Origin: Phoronis australis
Taxonomy: Eukaryota > Phoronida > Phoronidae
NCBI GenBank assembly: GCA_002633005.1
Contig: NMRA01000167.1
Span: forward strand, 161,690-225,689
Direction: 5' to 3'
Length of the DNA stretch: 64,000 bases
Positions 12,621-24,944 of the stretch are shown here, in pieces. Each line of letters starts with the position of its first letter. Positions within the stretch are counted from its first letter, which is position 1. The translations under genes and the position numbers were made by a program. A model generated the notes under the pieces. It did not search any database. It was given only the letters and a program-made list of their open reading frames with translations, and had not been told where the DNA came from.

Positions 12621-14260
12621 TAGTTCGCGACTGGAAATGTGTGACATAACGTCTTTCGCGATCATATGCACCACGTCTGGCTACAGGGATGAAATGGAGA
12701 TCGAGTATAACTATGAAAAGGTTTTGTATAACACACTTGATTTGATTGGCAGGCGATAATTACAGGCGATGAAAAAGGGAAACCAAACTAGCGTTGGAAA
12801 AAGTGAAACCTAACAATAGGTTATAACAGTTAGGCCAACAGTTCCTGCTCAATCTAAAAAATCCAGCATCCGAGGAAAACGCATGATTAGCGTCAGCTAC
12901 AGATCCTTTAACAAAATGCCGCTAAACTCGAATGCACTAGTCATCGTGACCAAAAACCGTAACAATTGCCGGCCGGTCGATCGCTGCGCTATTCATCTAT
13001 GCAAGTGCTTAGCCACAGGAATAAACCGGTTTGCTGACAGAAACCAAATCACAGCTAGAGGCGAAAGATATACTACCACCTATAAAGAAAATAAACTACG
13101 TGATAAGTAAATGAGACACAAGAAGCAATGGCAATAATGATGCACGACATCAACACACGATCTAGGGTTCTGCATGAGGTGGAGTTTACTTGACAACCAG
13201 TGGCGTATGATTCCAAGTCCTTGAATTACCCATAGCAAAGATCGACTTGAACTTCATTCAGATGCGAAATCCACTCAAACAGGAGTGTGCCGTAGTTGTT
13301 GGTATAGTACGCTACGAGTGTTCCAAGCTCGTTGAAAAACCATCTTTCTGATTTCGTTTGCAACGAATGTGTGTGGGACTGAAATTTTGGAAAGCGACCC
13401 GGCGCTGTGTTTACATTTTCGTACCACCTGAGAGGACCCGTCTCCCCGATTGTCTAGTAGGAATTGCTTTTAAACATTTATTAGCGTGCGTGTTGGTTGG
13501 AAAGATCTGTTCCGTGCCTGCTCGCAGGATTGCGGTGGAAGATACTGCCAAACATAACAATTTAGTCACAAACAGGCGGGAGTTAAGGTTGAAATAAATG
13601 AAAACGTGCATTTATGCGCAGCTGATTTAAATCGGTTGACCCGGCGTCCTTGATGTCGGCGTCAGACTCCAGTGCCAATAGGAGCTGAATGAGGCTAATT
13701 TGTGTTTTGGTTCATATTTTGTGGTTGGACCATTTGATTTAATTTTCTTCTTAACTCTGCGATCGAGTTGCCTAACGTACTAATATTGCACGGCCAATGG
13801 AGGTCATTAATTTCTTCAACGGCCGGGAAAATTTACGGCCGTTTGTTTCATTTCAGTTCGTGACGATTTCGACTTGACTTGAAATTATCAGACGGTCCCA
13901 GTTAAGCCAGTATGGCTCAGGCTTGTGTAGCCTCCCAAAGAACGGAAAAACTCAGTGGAGTAGGTCTGGTTTGGTGGAAATGTCTAGAACTAAGAGGCGC
14001 GGTGGTGATTGCCGCGAATGGTATTCGGTTGGTCTTAGGTGTTCCGTGTAGCTTCTGCTCTGTTTCATCCACACCTGGAAGTCTCGCTATTCTGAAAGCA
14101 GAGTAAGCACAGGTACACTGCAGACAAGTGGGAGATAAAAAAAATGATTGGGAATGACGCGTTTCAGCCTAAATTTCTGAATTCTAGGTGGCAAGAGCGC
14201 TTGGAATCTTGTCTCCATTCTAGGAAAGGGGTAGTCGTGATTTTGGGAAAAATACATAGG
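12621..14260. other. Spacer with no supported gene
   Basis: I see no protein with family features. A CCAAT box occurs near 13793. An ATG in good context at 13912 opens a 64-codon frame that passes a plausible donor (gcaga/gtaagc at 14101). This could be a first exon of an unknown transcript, but I found no partner exon before the gene at 15533 and do not call it. Confidence 0.3.
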
Positions 14261-14297
14261 CGAATTTAGGGGGGGCAGGGGGCCCGTCCCCCCCCCC

Positions 14298-14379
14298 NNN
14301 NNNNNNNNNNNNNNNNNNNNNNNNNNNNNNNNNNNNNNNNNNNNNNNNNNNNNNNNNNNNNNNNNNNNNNNNNNNNNNN
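14298..14379. other. Assembly gap (82 N) inside a poly-G/C repeat
   Basis: A run of N is bounded by 'cccccccccc' on the left and 'gtttttgtgggggggggg'-like sequence on the right. The gap falls in the GC-homopolymer core of a repeat of the 'ggcgaatttaggggggg' family (about 14262-14404). Protein frames crossing it are meaningless. Confidence 0.95.
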
Positions 14380-14589
14380 GTTTTAGTGTTTGTGGGGGGG
14401 GGGGGAGCTCAGATCTAATTTCAAGTGTCAAATTCGGAACACGGCGCAATCGGAACTATGGCTAAGTATAGGCGTTCTCCCGCGATATCCCAGGCGACCA
14501 CCGGCAGTGGCGCTGGGCACAACGACTCCGTTTCCGTCGTCTGCTCCACTGTGCAATGAAGAAAATGACTTCATTTTTTAAAGAAAATG

Positions 14590-15240
14590 GAATCTGAGTG
14601 ATGATGAAAAAACAGAAGCTGCTGGTAAGATGTCAATTTTAATCGAAGCCTTAGTGAATCACTCAGAAACTCATAATTCTCTCTTTGTCAAACCTTAACT
14701 TAAGACGATTTCCAAAGCATTCGCGTCATTATTGCCAACACAAAAAACGGATTTGATCTTTTGGGCAATTGAAGACTATTTTAAATACAACAAATTTGTT
14801 ACGAACTGATTGCACAAAATATAAAACATGTAATAAGCATTACAAAAGAAGGAGATTTCGCGTGCAAACGCCTGTGAACCACAAACAAGTAGGTCTCTTA
14901 GATCAAGATGTTCGTTAAATCGTGGTGGTGCAGTGATAAAGCACGCGCACTTTATCCGCCAGATTGTGACTACGAGTCTGTCTTACTAGCAGTTTTTCCT
15001 GTTTGACAATGCGTGCGTGTTTTTTTTTTTTGCCTTTTTTCTTTGATAATTCTTCGGGAATCAAGGAAAATGCTTGATTTTTAGAGAAAAAAGCAGAAAA
15101 ATTTCCTGGGCGGGAGGAGGGTTTGCCCCCCTCCCGACCTACCTTCATTCGGTGCTATTCGCATCAACAATCGTGCTTTGAGCAAATGTTTACAGATAAA
15201 ATGTTGGGCTCCCTTTGTGATATCCTAGATCCGCCACTGA
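14590..15240 (+). mobile_element. tRNA-derived SINE-like repeat, copy 1
   Basis: About 600 bases closely match 29820-30410: same 'cagaagctgctggtaagatg', 'tgggcaattgaagactattt', 'gttacgaactgattgcac' and tail 'gggaatcaaggaaaatgctt'. At 14921-14990 there is a tRNA-like head: A-box-like 'tggtgcagtgataaagc' and B-box-like 'gactacgagtctg'. The copy ends in 'gatatcctagatccgccact', which is also the inverted start of the block at about 38176. RNA polymerase III promoter boxes with an unrelated tail fit a SINE or tRNA-headed composite. Not a working tRNA gene: the boxes are imperfect and there is no good cloverleaf. Confidence 0.6.
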
Positions 15241-15490
15241 AATAACAAACTCGTATTCTTGGTCACTTTTTGGCAGCTGGGATTTTCCGGGAGACATACC
15301 AAGGCAAAAACATGATTTTAGTGGAAAACTCTGCAAGTTATGCATTTTGCCAGGTGTTTTAAGACAGAAAGGTAGTAAGGACTTATGTTGAGCGAGTTAG
15401 GTATTTCTACAACATCAGTCAATCAGATTGTGGTCTGAGCCCAAATTTCCACCGAAAGAAGTCCATAGTCACTTGCACGTCATCATTGAG

Positions 15491-15498
15491 TGACGTCA
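15491..15498. promoter_or_regulatory. CRE palindrome TGACGTCA upstream of the SxIP/TQT gene
   Basis: Perfect CREB/ATF site 35 bases before the start codon at 15533, where a core promoter or 5' UTR would be. The same octamer appears again in intron 1 at 16312. No TATA box is evident. A role in transcription is inference. Confidence 0.4.
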
Positions 15499-15532
15499 TC
15501 GTATAACAATCGCTCACTGGAAACTTGCCATC

Positions 15533-18500
15533 ATGCCGCTGTGGAATCCTTTTGCTTGGAGAAAGCACCGCTCAGGTTTGTTCACGGTGTTATAAACACG
15601 TCATTGTTATTCTGACATTAACATGATTGTAAACTTTTAAAACCTATGCACCTACATACTGAGGGTAGGCCTACAAGTCCGATGTCGGCCATTGTCTCAA
15701 AAAATCTTGGTTCTTGGAAATTTTCATCGTGGACACATAGCAAATTGTTTGGTTCTGGCAGTCAAAGTTGTAATAACTAAGTGGAAGCTGCAGACAACCA
15801 TAAAGACACTGCCGCAAATGTAAGAGACACTAGGCCTACTCACTAGCCGGCATCGCTGATCAATGCGGCGATCATCAACAAACCAGTCACGAAGACAAAG
15901 AAGTTCAAACCCATTGTTACGACCACATTTGTATGGGTGTAATATACGAATGTAAAATACCCCCCTATGTCTATCCATTATCAGACCCCCACTGAAAACA
16001 TGGATTCGCACCAGCCTCTACAAAATGGTGCGTTTGCTACCCGGGAACTCTCATGTTTAAAATAGCCTTACTACCATGACGACCGTGATAAAAACGCGAC
16101 CGTTGCTAAGGGTGACATGCTAATGACTACGAAAAACGTGACCATGAAATCCATGGTCAGCTCGTATATTTTGATAGCAATTAAATTGCAACCGGGCTTT
16201 TTAACGTATACCGTGTAGCAAAGAATCCGGGATACAATGACCTTAGTGGCCAACATAGGCCTACCAAAATACTCACTTAAAAGTGCTCTTTGCATATCTG
16301 TTTGCCGCGGGTGACGTCAATATTCTCTCCAGAGACAATTGGCACAGTGAACTTTCTGCTAAATATCTATTCCTTGCTCATATGAAGGCTTTTAGTCAAA
16401 GACACATTTAATGCTGAATTCGACTCAACAATGTACGCAGTATAATCAGAACAAATTGGATTATTTTCCAGGTGTTGTTCCTCGCATACAGGACTTCAAC
16501 AAACGATTTGACAGCCTCAGCAACAAGCAGCGAAACACAAGCCTTGCTCGAATAAGCAGTAAGTAAAGAAATAGAGAGGAAGGAAAAGCGAGGGATAGGG
16601 TGAAGTGTATGGGGAGGGAGAGAGAGAGGGAAAAGATGAAGTACATGAAGAGGGGGAGAGGGAGGGGAGAGGAAAAAACAGTGTTAATTGAAAGTATCCA
16701 AGGCATCTACATGAACTCCATGGCAGACTCCCTACATAAACATCTTTCTGAAAACTCTATGGGTTCAATATGTTAATTTTATACTATTGTGTCGCGAGGC
16801 AGAAACAATCAGTTAACAGAAAGAAATTACTTCATTTTCGTCGGAGTTTGGCTATACTACTGTCCAGTTTCCCCCAACGAGAATGAAAAAATAGGTCCCA
16901 AAAGTTTAGTACCGCGGAAGAAGCAATTTTCAGGCGATCTACGTTGGCAGTTGATCAGGTCATGTATAAAATGTCAACATTCAGTGTGTGAAATCACAAC
17001 GAGAATTGGAAGAAAATAAATCAACGTAACAGGAAAGCAGTTTCTATCATATTTGATTTTGTGTAACATTCAGAGAATTTACTTCCATTTTATTTCAGAT
17101 TCTGTTTTCTAATATGGTTTCTAGTATAGTTTACTCTCATAATTGAATCGAACATAAAGTGAGCCACAAATTCCTTAAGTACAGCTAGGAGTCTTATAAC
17201 TATAAAACATCATAGACAGTACAGGATATCTTATCCTAAATTTATTGAAACTTCAATTGGAGCTCGTCCCCACGTTTCTCGGCATTACGTAGACATTTAC
17301 CATTTTTTTCTCAAGGTACGTGATCTCGGGAAATGTTCTAAATACTATCTCTTCAGTGACAGTATCGTATTTAAGTGTAAATGGTTTGAGTCTAAAAAAA
17401 GGTCTCGTACGAGAAGAAAGCGTATGATATCCAAATATTTATACCCTGAGATCGTGTGTACATTGTGCGCTTTCGCCAAGCAAGTTTCACTACTCATAAT
17501 TCCCCAACTTCTCCCCGCCCCCTTTCGGAAGACTGTCATTTTTGTTTTCGATACCTTCACACGTAGCTTCCGCAAATTACAATGCTCTACTTTCAAAGGC
17601 TAGTGAGGTCACGTGCTTTGCTTGCTCATGGCGCGCGCTATACGATGATCACTTGCGGTACCTCGCCAAAATGAGCTTCACTGAACGTAGCATTGGACAA
17701 CGCCATAGCGCGTATTGGTGCTCACGTCGAGTCATTAATTCATTTCAAATGTCGGTAATAAAGTTTTGATAAGTTAAGAATTTTAATTGCTTCCTTGATA
17801 TTTAGTCTTTCAATTGGATATGAATTTGATTGAGTTATTGTTTTGCTTTTAGAGAAGCTTGGCGTACAGTTGAACTGCGAGGAGCCTATAAAGGAAATTG
17901 TGTTTCGCGGTGAGCATATTTCTAATTTAATCTTCGGCAACGACAACAAAACCCTACTGAGTCGAATTCACAGCCAGTTTCTCCGCTAAGGATTATTTAA
18001 CAAATATGATTCTTCCTCATTAGGTCAGAATTCTCGTGGTTCGAGATGCCAAACTTTCCTTACAGCCCTCAGTCAGTGAGCTAAAGCGTTAGCAACGCTT
18101 TCCGATTTAGCAGACTGTCTTAGGAATTTTCACACTGGCTCCAAATGTTTAGCTTTGACGTAGGAGTCAATCACGACAGTGCTCATCTTATGTTCAGGCA
18201 ATATGTCTAACACTTCACAACCACAAAACAACCATTTACTCAATAAGGCGTGACCTAGTCCGAGTGATATTACTGTTGAGCTTAAACAACCCTATAAAGT
18301 AATGGCAAGTCAAGATGCAGCCGATTTTCAGTTCGACGTTACATTTTAGATGACGAAGTTGAAATCAACCCGCTGCCAGTATCTCCAAGAAGTTTTCTTC
18401 AGAACCCAACACTTCATCCTTCTGATAACGGTGCTGGAGCTTCGGTACGTCCTGTCACGTCATCACCAACGTCACTTGAAAAAGTAATCATTGAAGACAT

Positions 18501-21500
18501 GTTTGAAAAATCAAGGCAGACAAGAAGAGAACGGTCTTTCGTCAACCATGAAACGCCACTGAATCAACTAAAACTTCAGAAAAGGAAATGTCGTCTTGCA
18601 ACGACTCGTTTGCGATCTCAGTTATTCTACAAAGGGAATAGACTCCAAAAAGCGAAGAAAGACATCATGACATTAACAAGAAAGAATGAAGAACTTGTCG
18701 CTATGACACACTCCATATCAAAGGACTGGTGGAAAGCCATAACTAAGGATCATCGAGGCAAATCTGTAAGTGAGGTGACTTGTCTTTTTCTAGTTAAATG
18801 TAGTTACCTCAAGTTTTGACTCAAAGTATCAATACTTCATTAACACTGGCTCATATATGCGGTGCTAACTTTGTTTCGTTCTCTGAACCCGGGGATCACT
18901 AATATTGATAACGTGCCCGCAGGGGTCTACCAAAATTGCTGAGATTGAACACCCTGTAGCGGGTGCCAGGCCTGCTAATTCTTAGCCCATTTAGCGTGGT
19001 ATATTTTTCTGGAGGAATACGGCCAGTGCGCCTCTTGCGAGGCTGAGGACAATGCAGTTGGCCTTTTGCAGTGACGAAATGGAAATTGATGGGCCTATTG
19101 TACCCCGCATCGGTCCCGCAAAACTTGCTAAAAAGTACCGCCTACCCGCAATCTTTGGTACACGCCTTCGGACACCTTATCAATATGAGTGATCCCTCGG
19201 GACTCTGAACAACGCTGCTGTGTGTTTTGTATCCATAAGTTCTTTCCAAATCTCAGCATCAAAGTTTAGGTATCTCAGTTGTCCAGAAAACCAGCGACCT
19301 GTGCAGCATTTGAGACTTGTACTCTGTTCTTAGGTTAGCTATAAATGCACATCAGAAAAAACAGTCCAGAACTAGTTTTACGCTATTTGTAGATCTTACC
19401 GCCTTTTAGCAAATAACATTTCATTTTGTATGAGTTCTCTGTACCCATGGGCAATTACGACTTCAGCACATCCGAAAGTTAATTTACTTCTATCCTTAGA
19501 AGGGCCATTGGTCGCCATTAACGAGGAGACGTCTTTCGTAGTAAACATTGGCTACTCTTGATTGTTTTAGATATTGTTGAGAAGCGCCAGTGGTCGAAAA
19601 CGCTTAGAGAAAATCCTCCGTGACCCCTTGCCCATACTAACAGACGCTTGCTCAGGTGACAAAACCACACAGATATATTCTTGTCTCTATCGTCACTTGA
19701 AATGTGATGGCGATAATGTTAAGAACACTCTCCAAGGAGGTACTCAAAATCAAGAGGATGAAACCAAGAAAGAGTATCCTAATGTAGGCGATACCGCGTG
19801 CAATTCAATAATGAAGCGAAACACCCCAAGAACTTCCAAGAGTACCAAACAAGTTAAATTCAACTTGCAGGAGCGCATTTCACACTGGAAAGCGCTGCGA
19901 AAGGACAATGGGAAGATGTCAGCGAAAGCAAAAAGTATTTCCAAACATGAGTGTCCTAAAGATATTCCAAATGCAAATTACACTGTGACAGATCTTGTTA
20001 GAGATATGATCAGTAACAACTTCACAAACAATAACAAAAGTCTAATTCCTTTAAGACAGCACCAAAAGCAGGGTTTTTGTATAAACCAAATAGAGAGGAA
20101 GTTCAAACCAGAAGATATAAAGACATATGAGGAAGCTGGTGTCCAAGTTACTGTGGAAACCAACGACTTCACATGTGGCATCGAAAGTGTGCTCTGGGAA
20201 GATGGAGACTTGAATGCATTTCTTTGTGAGGTTCTGACCAACGCAGTTATAGCGGTAGAGTGTGAGAGGGCCATAAAGCAACACATGGGTTCCACAACCA
20301 ATAGCGACAACTGTCGGACAGGCCTTACCACTGGCACAGTGGACGGCATTGATGCAAGGTACAGCAAACCTCTTACATCAATTGAAGGTGACAAAGGAAG
20401 TAGCAAAAGCACGTCATCGAAACAGCCAAACGAACCAGTTAATGAAAAGTCAAGTTCAACGTCTGCGAAAGAAGAGAAAAAAGGCGGTAACAAAGGCAAA
20501 AAACACGTGAGCATTGCTGTTAGTGCTCCATTGAAACGTGAATGTAATGCGCCTCGAAAAGGCGTTTGTTCTGATACCTTTAGCCAAGACAACCAAGAAG
20601 CATGCAACCAAGAAAAGTCTTCCATGGTGACATCAAAAACAAAGATTAAGGTAGCAACCAAGAAACGCGTTAAAGTAGAATCTATCGATCAGACAACCCA
20701 AACCGACAGTGTTTCAAGCGGAAATAACATAAGCAGGCTGGCTTTAAGACGAAAGCGAAACCTTTGCAAGTCTGGTAAGATTACAGTGTCTGTTCAGACG
20801 GAGTCAAAACTACACAGGCATACGAAGGAATGTTGTCTAGCAAGCAGGCAGTATCTGATGTGTAAAAGCTGTATAAATTCGTGGGTATTCATAGAAAGCT
20901 CATACTTCTTGCCCCCAAAACCAAAGCAACCTTCTAACCGCACCATTCGATCAACGTCGTCTGCTATGTCAACACAAACCTCTTACTCAAGTTCATCACG
21001 AGACACCGGGATGTTGTCAACTCGAAGTGATCCTCGGCTCACTCGACTTTTTAAACGCACCTCTCGCATACCTTTGTTATCAAGACCAGGAGCCGTTAAG
21101 GAAGCATCGTCGGCTCTCAAAAAGAGGAATAACCCTCCCTCGGGCAACAGTTACAATAAATCAGGTCACACTGGCAACATCGCAACGGATATGGACAGGA
21201 CGAAATTTGTTCCTGACATGCATAACCATATAAGCGGAGAATCTCCCGAAGCGTTGGAAAAACTAGAGCTTCACAAAGACACGCAAGAGAAGACGATATC
21301 TCCTGATGCCGAACAGTCTTTCAATGTGGAAGCCTTAGTGGCAGATGAAAAAAGTTCATTTAAAGATATCCAAAGACACGAAAGAAGAGAAGAAATTTCT
21401 GTAGGTCCCGGAAGTAGACATTATCTCTCGAGCGGTGAAGACCAAAGTCAATTAACATCAGAGACAGCAGATAAACCTAGTAGTGCATCGGAGAGCTCAT

Positions 21501-22988
21501 TCTGTAAATCTTCTGTCAGCAGCGAGCCAGTTCAACAGCAAAGTTTCTTCGACAAATTGTTGTCTAAATTACCTCTTCTGAATTTGTTTGAGCCGCACGG
21601 AAGTATTTGTGAAACAAAAGAAAGAGAGGCGTCACCTCCCAGTCCAAAATTATTAGAGAGAAAGTCTTCTAAGATACCACTCCTGGTTCATCCAAACGCA
21701 GTTCCCATCAAGATGCTTCAGCAGGAACACACAGTCTGTTCGCGCATGCGCAGAAGACCATGTTCCATCCTTGACGCCCTAGAATACACCGACGACTCGT
21801 TGCTCCAGGGAATTTGTCGAACAACTCGCCTGCTAGCAAAATTTGACTCTGAGCCTGTTATGCCTCCCGATGACGATAGCTTCAGCATATCACCGCTCAT
21901 GTGTGGCGTTAGGTATGATCTATTTTAACTTATTAACATATATTAACTTCCGCGAGGTCTCATCAGTGTTTAAAACGAGGCAATACCCTGCAAGTGTTTG
22001 ATTTATTCATTAAATAGTTTGACAGCAGCCCGTCTTGTAAGCAGTAGTTATACACGACAGTGTTGTGGAGTGGCAGCTTTTAATCGTACTCTCTCCAACT
22101 CTCTGTGTATTCTCAATCCTCCAGAGAACAACTGCCATGTTGGCACGCGAGTGCGTGGTGACATTTTATGACGTTCTATGTCATTTTATTTCTGCCTGGT
22201 CTCAAAATATTGCCATCATTTTATACATTTTTGTCATGTCTGTTGTTCTCTGAAGGATCGATGAATTTACCAAGAGCTCGAAAGAGTATACATGAAAGCT
22301 GGCTAGCTCAGTCAATAACTGCTTTCCAATCGGGTCTTCTAACAAAAGCACTCTGCTATTGAAAGTTTCTAAACCGATCAGAGTGACTAGCACGTGATGG
22401 CTGTGCTGAAAAACCGCACACCAAGAACAGCAGCTTACGTGTTATGATACATTATAATCGTGTGGCTAAAGTAATGGTTTTACAGGTATTTCGCTAGGGA
22501 GATGTTATATAGTTAGCCAGCCACCTAGCTGTATGATGACTATCGTCGAAATATATATACTTAGTATACAACTTTGAACGAAGACTAATATATAGTGTGT
22601 CCAAAATACAGTAAAAATAGATACCAGAAAGTCTCTGGTTGTTAATGACGTTTTTTTGTACTTCTCATTCGTCTAGTGCTTCCTTTACTGAAATTAAACA
22701 TATCTGGCCCCAGGAATCAAAAAATAAATATTAAATTTGTTTTTACGGCCTTGGCACGCCAGGTTTTTTGAGAAAATCATGGATATCCGTGCTAAAGTTG
22801 GCGTTTAGCTCTTAAACATGAAAAAATTTCTTCAAACATGTACGAGTCAGCCGTGACTATTTTTCCACGTGTATGAAGAGCAAAATAAATGAATTAATTG
22901 TATTTTTTGCAGAGAGAATGACCTCATGGACGACAAAGAACTGATGGACGACTTTGAAATTATGGAACAGATTATAACCGGTCACTGA
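15533..22988 (+). CDS. Unrecognised 1006-residue protein with two SxIP and three TQT-like motifs
   Basis: Exons 15533-15575, 16472-16558, 17853-17909, 18350-18765, 19571-21912 and 22913-22988; all junctions are GT/AG and keep frame. The start is the ATG of MPLWNPFAWRKHRS. I recognise no family. Residues about 133-175 form a basic, heptad-like helix (coiled coil likely), followed by KDWWKAITK near 187-195. The large exon encodes a Ser/Lys-rich, mostly disordered region. In it: TQT at 577-579, VQT at 609-611, TQT at 669-671 (LC8-binding-like); SRIP at 699-702 and SKIP at 901-904, both followed by LL and then PxAV (EB1-binding-like, basic/Ser context). A His/Cys cluster near 617-640 (HRHTKECC..CKSC) could bind metal. 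The C-terminus is acidic. Antisense frames over the large exon are shadows. Inference: a microtubule plus-end or dynein-linked adaptor. Splice structure is solid; function is not. Confidence 0.85.
16561..16682 (+). repeat. Purine-rich low-complexity tract in intron 2
   Basis: GAGA/GGGA-rich, nearly pure purine on the plus strand, starting right after the exon 2 donor. A minus-strand open frame rich in Leu, Ser and Phe across it is a by-product of the composition. Confidence 0.8.
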
Positions 22989-24930
22989 CCATCAGCTGAA
23001 CGTGTGACGTCATTCAGCTGTCGTCTGCCTGATGTCGTTGAGTGGCAAACGACGAAATAGTTCCTCTCTTCTCTTTGGAAAAAAAACCAAGAAATCAAGA
23101 AGAATCGTTGTATTTCGCATTTGCAGTTTTCACAATGAAATGTAATTATTTTGACAACGCCTACTCGAGATTAAACGTGACGTTCGCTACAAAACTTCTT
23201 CCGGTTTGAGTCGTTGTGATCTGATGGTTAATAATAAGATTGATGTAGGCTTACTAAGTCATAGCCCAAATATAGCATAATCAAAAAGCGAACGACAATA
23301 ACCTCTCTTGAGCTGTCAAAATAGTTGTGGCATGGCTTGTACGTTCTAGTGTGACAAGCATGATTGGTTACGCTTCTCTATCTCTCTCCTCCCTCCCTCT
23401 CTTTTTCCTTCCACCCTCCTCTCTATGTCTCTCTCCATAGTGAAGCATTCCGGCTGTCTTTTGTCTCGCAGGTCAATGGGGGATTTAAATTATTTTCGCC
23501 ACCATGGCCGCTAGGAGCACGGTACCTTCGTCCCGACTTCCAGCGCGCAATCTACTTCGTGCAAGCCGAGAATATAAGCAAGTTCTTTCTTGCCTGCATT
23601 GACTTCCTTATTTGGAAAGCCACGTGAGTTGACTACCCTGATTGGTGTCGTCACTTTTACATTGAAAAAGACTGTAGAGAATACATGATGAAAAAACTTT
23701 GCTTGTTCTAAGTATCCTATAAGCAGTATAATATGATGTATCGTCTGTAGGTCAAGGTTCATATTAGTGCTGCGCATTTACACCAGCCTCGTGTAACTGA
23801 ATAGTGAACTTGTAAAGGGGTTCTTGTTCGAGTGGACATCAACGTGGAATTAAAAGTACATGACCAGAGCGAACAGGGGATGAGTCTGTCCTTGGGAGGT
23901 ACAAACTTCATTACAAAAATCAATGACGTCATTTTTATGACCAAGCATGAGCACAAAAGATCAGAGCTATCTATAGTCTCTGGTACTAGTCCGTGAGCGT
24001 GATCGTTCCGTTCGCCATCTTCCCGTGTATTTGCTGAGCAATGTGATTGCTTATATCATTGTTTTTTCGCAAATTACATGTCGATATCTAAATGACAGTT
24101 GTCGAAAGCTGGTGTAGCGAATTGAGCACGAATTTTGAAAAAAAAATAGTCTTTTAAGGATTTATTTACGGTTGAGTCTTGGTGTTTCTAACAATTACCT
24201 CCGTCGGCCGCGTCGGGTCTTTTGCATCCGTATCGATCGTTTGCGAAGAAAATTACAGAAATGAGTGAAATTTTTAAACTTCTCAACAGCTACCTGAAAA
24301 ACATAAAACAAATCGAGTGAATCCGGCCATCATTTGGTTGTTGCTAAATTAAGTTCATAAGAACACTAACAAAGAACAATCCTGTTGTATGATTTGTAAA
24401 CACGTCGCTAGAACATGGGATGCAGAATAGATCTTTGATGCGTTTCATTGGCTAGTATTTTCAACTTCTTTTGGAATTGTTCGCTGGGATGCGCCGAAGG
24501 AAGTTACGGACCTCGACATAATACGTGATTCAACGATGTTTCCGCCAATTCTTGAACGATCAACTTACGTTGTGGTGGAAGAACATAATTTATTCATGTT
24601 CGACATACATGCATTACATGTATGTCTCGATAATGATAGGTGCGTTGCAAGCTCCGTTTCCAGAGATAAAAAGGATACCGTATATAAGCGAGATAAAGGT
24701 CATTTATTATGACTTATAACGGTACAGAATGAGTGCAAAATAATAAATAAACATGAAATAATAATCTCTGGAAAGATGGGCAATAAAAAGCGCAGCACTC
24801 AGGTAAGAGGAACGACCGAGAAAAAAAGGGGAGGGTGGTAGTGGGTGGGAAAAAATGAAGATAGCTTAAACTCAAACGTAACTGCTCCTAAAGCGAAGGA
24901 ATGTAATTACTGAGAACAAAGGTTAACCCT
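22989..24930. other. 3' flank and spacer without a supported gene
   Basis: Follows the stop of the SxIP/TQT gene. No canonical AATAAA is close; an AATAAG-type variant near 23231 is a weak candidate. A C/T-rich tract lies at 23371-23445. Open frames of 60-90 codons on both strands show no family features. Confidence 0.5.
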
Positions 24931-24944
24931 AAGAAAAAAATCTT

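Noticed and set aside
14921-14990. Possible tRNA gene
   Set aside because: Box A and box B resemble a tRNA but the arms do not pair into a good cloverleaf, and the segment is part of a dispersed repeat.
19978-20661. 227-codon minus-strand frame
   Set aside because: Lies antisense to the large exon of the SxIP/TQT gene. That exon is supported by splice phases on both sides, so this is a shadow.
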